From positions 85,184-149,183 of the forward strand of contig CAJTAK010000005.1 of assembly GCA_910574255.1 (NCBI GenBank): a stretch of 64,000 nt of DNA. Direction: 5' to 3'. The notes beneath the pieces are model-generated. The model was not told the origin of the DNA. It did no database searches and saw only the letters and a list, made by a program, of their open reading frames with translations. This DNA comes from Clostridia bacterium (GTDB lineage: Bacteria > Bacillota > Clostridia > Lachnospirales > Lachnospiraceae). This document shows, piece by piece, positions 60,540 to 64,000 of the stretch (position 1 is the stretch's first letter; the number at the start of each line of letters is the position of its first letter). The translations under genes and the position numbers were made by a program.

Positions 60540-61190
60540 ATGAGACAAGGATGTGTGAGTGCTGTGAATCAGAGAAATTATCAGAGGGAATTGAATCAGA
60601 CTATAGAGCGGCTTGTAAAAGAGGGGCAGGTGCCCCGGCTTTTACTGCATAGCTGCTGTGCTCCCTGCAGCAGCTATGTGCTGGAATATCTTTCGGAGTA
60701 TTTTTCTATTACGGTGTTTTATTATAATCCGAATATATTTCCGGCTGAGGAGTATGAAAAACGGGTGAAAGAACAGGAAGCGCTTATCTCCAGGTTGCCG
60801 GCAAAGCACAGGATTTCCTTTTTGGAGGGGCCCTATGAGCAGGAGCGGTTTTATGAGATGGCGAAGGGGCTGGAGCTTGAACCGGAAGGCGGGGAGAGGT
60901 GCTTCCGATGTTATCACCTGCGGCTTTTGGAGGCGGTCCAGATGGCAAGGGCCGGGGAGTTTGATTATTTTACTACGACTCTTTCTATCAGTCCGTTGAA
61001 GGATGCGGGGAAGCTGAATGAGATTGGGGAGAGGCTGGCGAGAGAATATGGTGTTGCATATTTGAACAGTGATTTTAAGAAGCGGGATGGGTATAAGAGA
61101 TCCATAGAGCTGTCGAAGGAGTATGGGCTTTATCGGCAGGATTACTGCGGGTGTGTGTATTCCCTTCAGGAGAGAAAGAGAGGGGTGTGA
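60540..61190 (+). CDS. queH: Epoxyqueuosine reductase QueH
   Basis: A 216-residue enzyme catalysing the last step of queuosine biosynthesis. LLLHSCCAPCSSYVLEYL has the paired cysteines, YYNPNIFPAEEYEKRV, GERCFRCYHLRL and TTTLSISPLKDAGKLNEIG follow, and YRQDYCGCVYSL ends the domain: the full Fe-S and zinc cysteine set of QueH, the non-orthologous replacement of QueG. ATG 60540 is used; a GTG at 60564 is an alternative. Confidence 0.92.
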   Translation: MRQGCVSAVNQRNYQRELNQTIERLVKEGQVPRLLLHSCCAPCSSYVLEYLSEYFSITVFYYNPNIFPAEEYEKRVKEQEALISRLPAKHRISFLEGPYEQERFYEMAKGLELEPEGGERCFRCYHLRLLEAVQMARAGEFDYFTTTLSISPLKDAGKLNEIGERLAREYGVAYLNSDFKKRDGYKRSIELSKEYGLYRQDYCGCVYSLQERKRGV

Positions 61191-61308
61191 TACATGGAGG
61201 TGCTATGTTATGGAGCGTTTTGAAAGCAAATTTCAGGGCAAAATATACAATAAATATGATTGAATTTCGGTAAAAATAGATAAAATAACGAGAAAATCAA
61301 AAAAGTAA

Positions 61309-61358
61309 TTGACATATATGGGAAGAATGATTATAATAAAATCTGTAAACGTTTACAG
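61309..61358 (+). promoter_or_regulatory. Consensus promoter with LacI-type operator
   Basis: TTGACA (61309-61314), a 17-bp spacer and TATAAT (61332-61337) are both perfect. The palindrome CTGTAAACGTTTACAG (61343-61358) overlaps the start of transcription, implying autorepression; the same 16-mer recurs at 62660-62675. Confidence 0.9.
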
Positions 61359-61372
61359 AATGGAGCAGATAA

Positions 61373-62401
61373 ATGGGCACGATGGGAACAAGCACGTTGA
61401 AAGATATTGCAGAAAAGCTGAATCTGTCAGTGGCAACGGTTTCAAGGGCAATTAATAATAAAGAATATGTCAAGGAGGAGACACGGGAAAGAGTTCTTCA
61501 GGCTCTCAAGGAATACAATTATGTGCCAAATGAGATTGCCCGTTCTCTAAAGCTTCAATCCAGTAAAACAGTTGCAGTCATTGTACCAGACATATGCGAA
61601 ACCTTTTTTGGTAAGATTATTAAAGGAATTGAGCGGACTATCGCACATAGAGAATACAGCATCATTGTGGCTGATACGGATGAGAAAAAGGAGAATGAGA
61701 AAAGATATCTGGATATGTTTTTTCAGAAACGGATCGATGCTCTGGTATTTGCAACCGTGGATCTGTCCGGAGATTATGTGAAGAATTATTTTTCGTCCTA
61801 TCCGATAGTTTTTATTGATAATATTCCTGAGCTTAAGGATGTGGATTGCGTAGCCATTGATAATGTAAAAGCCAGCCATATGGCTGTGGAATATCTGATT
61901 GAAAGAGGGCATAAAGAGATAGCGGTTATTATAGGCTCTGTGAAAGAAACCACCGGATATGCCAGAAGAGAAGGGTATCTGAATACGCTGAAGCGGCATC
62001 ATATACCGGTAGATTCGGATTTGATCCAGTATGGGAACTATAAGGAGGATTCCGGATTTCAGTGCATGGAGACTCTGATTAAACAAAGGGAGGAACATCC
62101 TTTCAGCGCAGTTTATGTAACCTGTGAAATGATGACCTTTGGAGCAATCAAAGCCATATATGCCAGCGGGCTTCGGATTCCGGAAGATATTTCTTTGGTG
62201 GGCTTTGATATTCAGGATAAGGCGAAGCTGATATTTCCGACGATTACAACCGTACGTCAGCCGGAGAGTGTGATTGGGCGGAAGGTAGGAGAGCTCCTTC
62301 TAAAACGTTTGGATGAGAAGGACTTGGAGAAAAGAAATTCAGAGAAGATATTGCTGGATCCCTATATGGAAGAGGGAGAAAGCGTAAAAAGAATAAATTA
62401 A
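61373..62401 (+). CDS. LacI/GalR-family transcriptional regulator
   Basis: A 342-residue repressor. The N-terminal helix-turn-helix (STLKDIAEKLNLSVATVSRAINNKEYVKEETRERVLQALKEYNYVPNEIARSL) and hinge precede a periplasmic-binding-protein-like sensor domain (VIVPDICETFFGKIIKGIERT...VDCVAIDNVKASHMAVEYLIERGHKEIAVI...LVGFDIQDKAKLIFPTITTVRQP). GGAG precedes ATG 61373; ATG 61382 is an alternative. It most likely binds the palindromes at its own promoter and before the sugar ABC gene. Confidence 0.95.
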   Translation: MGTMGTSTLKDIAEKLNLSVATVSRAINNKEYVKEETRERVLQALKEYNYVPNEIARSLKLQSSKTVAVIVPDICETFFGKIIKGIERTIAHREYSIIVADTDEKKENEKRYLDMFFQKRIDALVFATVDLSGDYVKNYFSSYPIVFIDNIPELKDVDCVAIDNVKASHMAVEYLIERGHKEIAVIIGSVKETTGYARREGYLNTLKRHHIPVDSDLIQYGNYKEDSGFQCMETLIKQREEHPFSAVYVTCEMMTFGAIKAIYASGLRIPEDISLVGFDIQDKAKLIFPTITTVRQPESVIGRKVGELLLKRLDEKDLEKRNSEKILLDPYMEEGESVKRIN

Positions 62402-62457
62402 GAAAAAAGTCCGGCTAAGAAATATCAAGTGTTTATCAGAAATATTTTCTGCCGGAT

Positions 62458-62592
62458 GGTAAGGTCACAAAGGTGCACGAGAGGAACTTTCAAGAGTGCA
62501 CTTTTGAATGAAAGTTTATCTCATTATGTGTGTGCCCAAGTGACTTTACTCTTTCATGCCGCCTGGCAGCAACTTAAAATCGTAGTAGGAGG
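62458..62592 (+). repeat. Dispersed palindromic repeat family D, copy 2
   Basis: It is about 75-80% identical to 57591-57720, with GAGAGGAACTTTCA / TGAAAGTTTATCTC and GGTCAC / GTGACTT arms, and again ends in GTAGGAGG. What follows is only a 12-codon frame (62599-62637, MIVRKDFKKEAF), possibly a relic or leader peptide. Confidence 0.85.
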
Positions 62593-62646
62593 AATAAGAT
62601 GATAGTGAGAAAAGATTTCAAAAAAGAAGCATTTTAAATTTATGTT

Positions 62647-62688
62647 TTTTTACCTGTTTCTGTAAACGTTTACAGAAACAGGTAAAAA
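62647..62688. promoter_or_regulatory. 42-bp perfect palindrome containing the LacI-type operator
   Basis: The core CTGTAAACGTTTACAG (62660-62675) is extended on both sides (TTTTTACCTGTTT and its complement) to 21-bp perfect arms, 36 bp before the sugar ABC gene. It likely binds the adjacent LacI protein, and as RNA it would form a stable hairpin. Confidence 0.85.
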
Positions 62689-62723
62689 GAAAAGCTGGAA
62701 TCTCAGGAAAGAGGTGAAATGAT

Positions 62724-64000
62724 TTGCAGGAATATTTACTCAAAATGGAAGGAATATGTAAGGCATTTCCGGGTGTTAAAGCTTTGGATGAGGCAGGTAT
62801 CCTTGTAAAAAAGGGTGAAGTTCATGCCCTGATGGGAGAAAACGGTGCGGGAAAGTCAACATTGATGAAGATACTGAACGGATTGCTGCAGCCAGATAAA
62901 GGTGAAATATGGCTGGAGGGGGAGCAAATTAAGATTGAGAATCCGGCAGCCGCACTGAAAAAGGGCATCGCAATGATTTACCAGGAGCTGAATCCCATTC
63001 GGGATATGACGGTTGCGGAAAACATTTTTATTGGCAGAGAATTTGTAAAAGGAATTTTTGTAAATAAAAAGAAGTCCAGGGAGGAGGCAAAGAAACTCCT
63101 TGAACGGTTCGGACTTGCGATAGATCCGGGTGCTATGATGCGTTCTCTTTCCATTGCACAAATGCAGATGATAGAGATTATGAAAGCCATTTCATCAGGC
63201 GCAAAGCTGATTGTCATGGATGAGCCTACCTCTTCTCTCACGGATGAAGAGATTAAGGTGCTTTTTCAGAAGATAGAGGAGCTGAAGAAGGAACAGGTTT
63301 CCGTTATCTACATTTCTCATCGCCTGGAAGAAACCTTTACCATTGCAGACACAGTGACCGTTATGCGTGACGGCAGATACATTGATACCAAAAAGGTAGA
63401 GGAGCTTAATAAGAATACCCTCATTCATATGATGGTAGGGCGGGAGCTTTCCAATATGTATCCCAAGGAAGCAGTGGAAATCGGAGAGACGGTTTTGGAG
63501 GTGAAAGGCTTAAGCGGCGGGAGGTTTCAGGATGTTTCATTTGAAGTCCGAAAAGGAGAGATCCTTGGATTCTATGGCTTGGTGGGAGCGGGGCGCAGTG
63601 AGGTATTCCGCAGAATCTTCGGCATGGATTCCGGCAGCGGCGGGGAAATTCGCCTGGAGGGAAAGGCGCTTTCTATCAGCCGTCCATACCACGCAATACA
63701 AGCCGGTATTGTTATGGTGACAGAGGATAGAAAAGAGGACGGCCTGGTTTTGTGCAGATCCATTCAGGAAAACATTGCTCTGCCCAATTTGGAAAAATAT
63801 AAAAAAGGACCTTTTTTGGATGGTGAGAAGGAGAAGAGGGAGTGCAGGGAGATTGCGGGAAGAATGTCTGTGAAAATGAGCGGCATGCATCAGCTTGCAG
63901 GACAGCTTTCCGGCGGAAACCAGCAGAAGGTGGTTCTCTCTAAGTGGCTGATGGAACAGCCCAAGGTTCTCATCCTGGATGAGCCCACCAGAGGAATTGA
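62724..64000 (+). CDS. Sugar ABC transporter ATP-binding protein, RbsA/MglA type (3' end missing)
   Basis: The TTG at 62724 lies behind AGAGGTG; the frame MQEYLLKMEGICKAFPGVKALDEAG is open to the window end (about 425 of ~500 residues). It has two nucleotide-binding domains: the first with GENGAGKST and VMDEPTSSLT; the second with LVGAGRSEVFR, the signature LSGGNQQKVVLSKWL and ILDEPTRGI. Such dual ATPases energise ribose, galactose or xylose importers. The LacI gene and palindromic operator upstream suggest sugar-inducible control. An ATG at 62745 is a less likely start. Confidence 0.93.
   Translation, partial: MQEYLLKMEGICKAFPGVKALDEAGILVKKGEVHALMGENGAGKSTLMKILNGLLQPDKGEIWLEGEQIKIENPAAALKKGIAMIYQELNPIRDMTVAENIFIGREFVKGIFVNKKKSREEAKKLLERFGLAIDPGAMMRSLSIAQMQMIEIMKAISSGAKLIVMDEPTSSLTDEEIKVLFQKIEELKKEQVSVIYISHRLEETFTIADTVTVMRDGRYIDTKKVEELNKNTLIHMMVGRELSNMYPKEAVEIGETVLEVKGLSGGRFQDVSFEVRKGEILGFYGLVGAGRSEVFRRIFGMDSGSGGEIRLEGKALSISRPYHAIQAGIVMVTEDRKEDGLVLCRSIQENIALPNLEKYKKGPFLDGEKEKRECREIAGRMSVKMSGMHQLAGQLSGGNQQKVVLSKWLMEQPKVLILDEPTRGI

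Noticed and set aside
61210..61263. 17-codon frame with GGAGGT upstream between queH and the LacI gene.
   Set aside because: Too short to judge, no similarity, and no terminator or partner; probably a chance or relic frame.

Overview
The window looks like chromosome of an anaerobic Lachnospiraceae (Clostridia), most likely a Blautia-like acetogen. It encodes an acetyl-CoA synthase (acsB) with all six cluster-A cysteines and an adjacent metV-metF pair, both marks of the Wood-Ljungdahl pathway. Gene order and style are clostridial: pyrH-frr-uppS-cdsA-dxr-rseP, secG-rnr-smpB, TTG starts behind strong AGGAGG sites, and a glycine riboswitch in front of a Na+/amino-acid symporter. The genus is inferred from content only.

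Layout. 1-3.7 kb: the end of a histidine kinase-receiver-DegV fusion, a glycine riboswitch and its symporter. 3.9-9.8 kb: translation and envelope housekeeping genes. 9.8-14.2 kb: a MerR/aldo-keto reductase pair sharing a textbook MerR operator, an acyltransferase remnant and acsB. 14.4-19.3 kb: accessory genes and relics, including a DinD-like gene carrying an in-frame palindromic insertion. 19.3-30.05 kb: a complete type I-C CRISPR-Cas locus (cas5c-cas8c/cas11c-cas7c-cas3-cas4-cas1-cas2) with a 31-repeat array. 30-38.3 kb: metabolic genes, secG-rnr-smpB, a 260-bp palindromic element and metVF. 38.4-45.7 kb: a TPR protein with a divergent 54-aa protein, then a 1520-aa surface protein. 45.9-55.2 kb: three tandem AAA-ATPase/PD-(D/E)XK paralogues and a large serine recombinase, beside a NitT/TauT-type ABC transporter whose permease gene is split. 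55.5-60.4 kb: a two-component system with a VanY-like carboxypeptidase and an amidase. 60.4-64 kb: queH, a LacI regulator and a sugar ABC ATPase cut by the window edge.

Most interesting points. (1) About 400 bp upstream of cas5c the minus strand carries a solitary CRISPR-repeat-like handle. The sequence right after it matches the cas promoter region at guide positions 1-11 and 13-15, next to a TTC PAM, and it has its own promoter and a terminator-like 3' end: a candidate crRNA-like RNA that would let Cascade repress its own operon. (2) The serine recombinase appears to lie on a ~5.9-kb element integrated inside the ABC permease gene. The missing permease C-terminus is found on the minus strand at 47750-47848, and joining the two halves at a shared GAC restores the gene. 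(3) Several unrelated families of long palindromic repeats are scattered here, often directly in front of ribosome binding sites; one sits in-frame inside a gene and another supplies the C-terminus of a histidine kinase.
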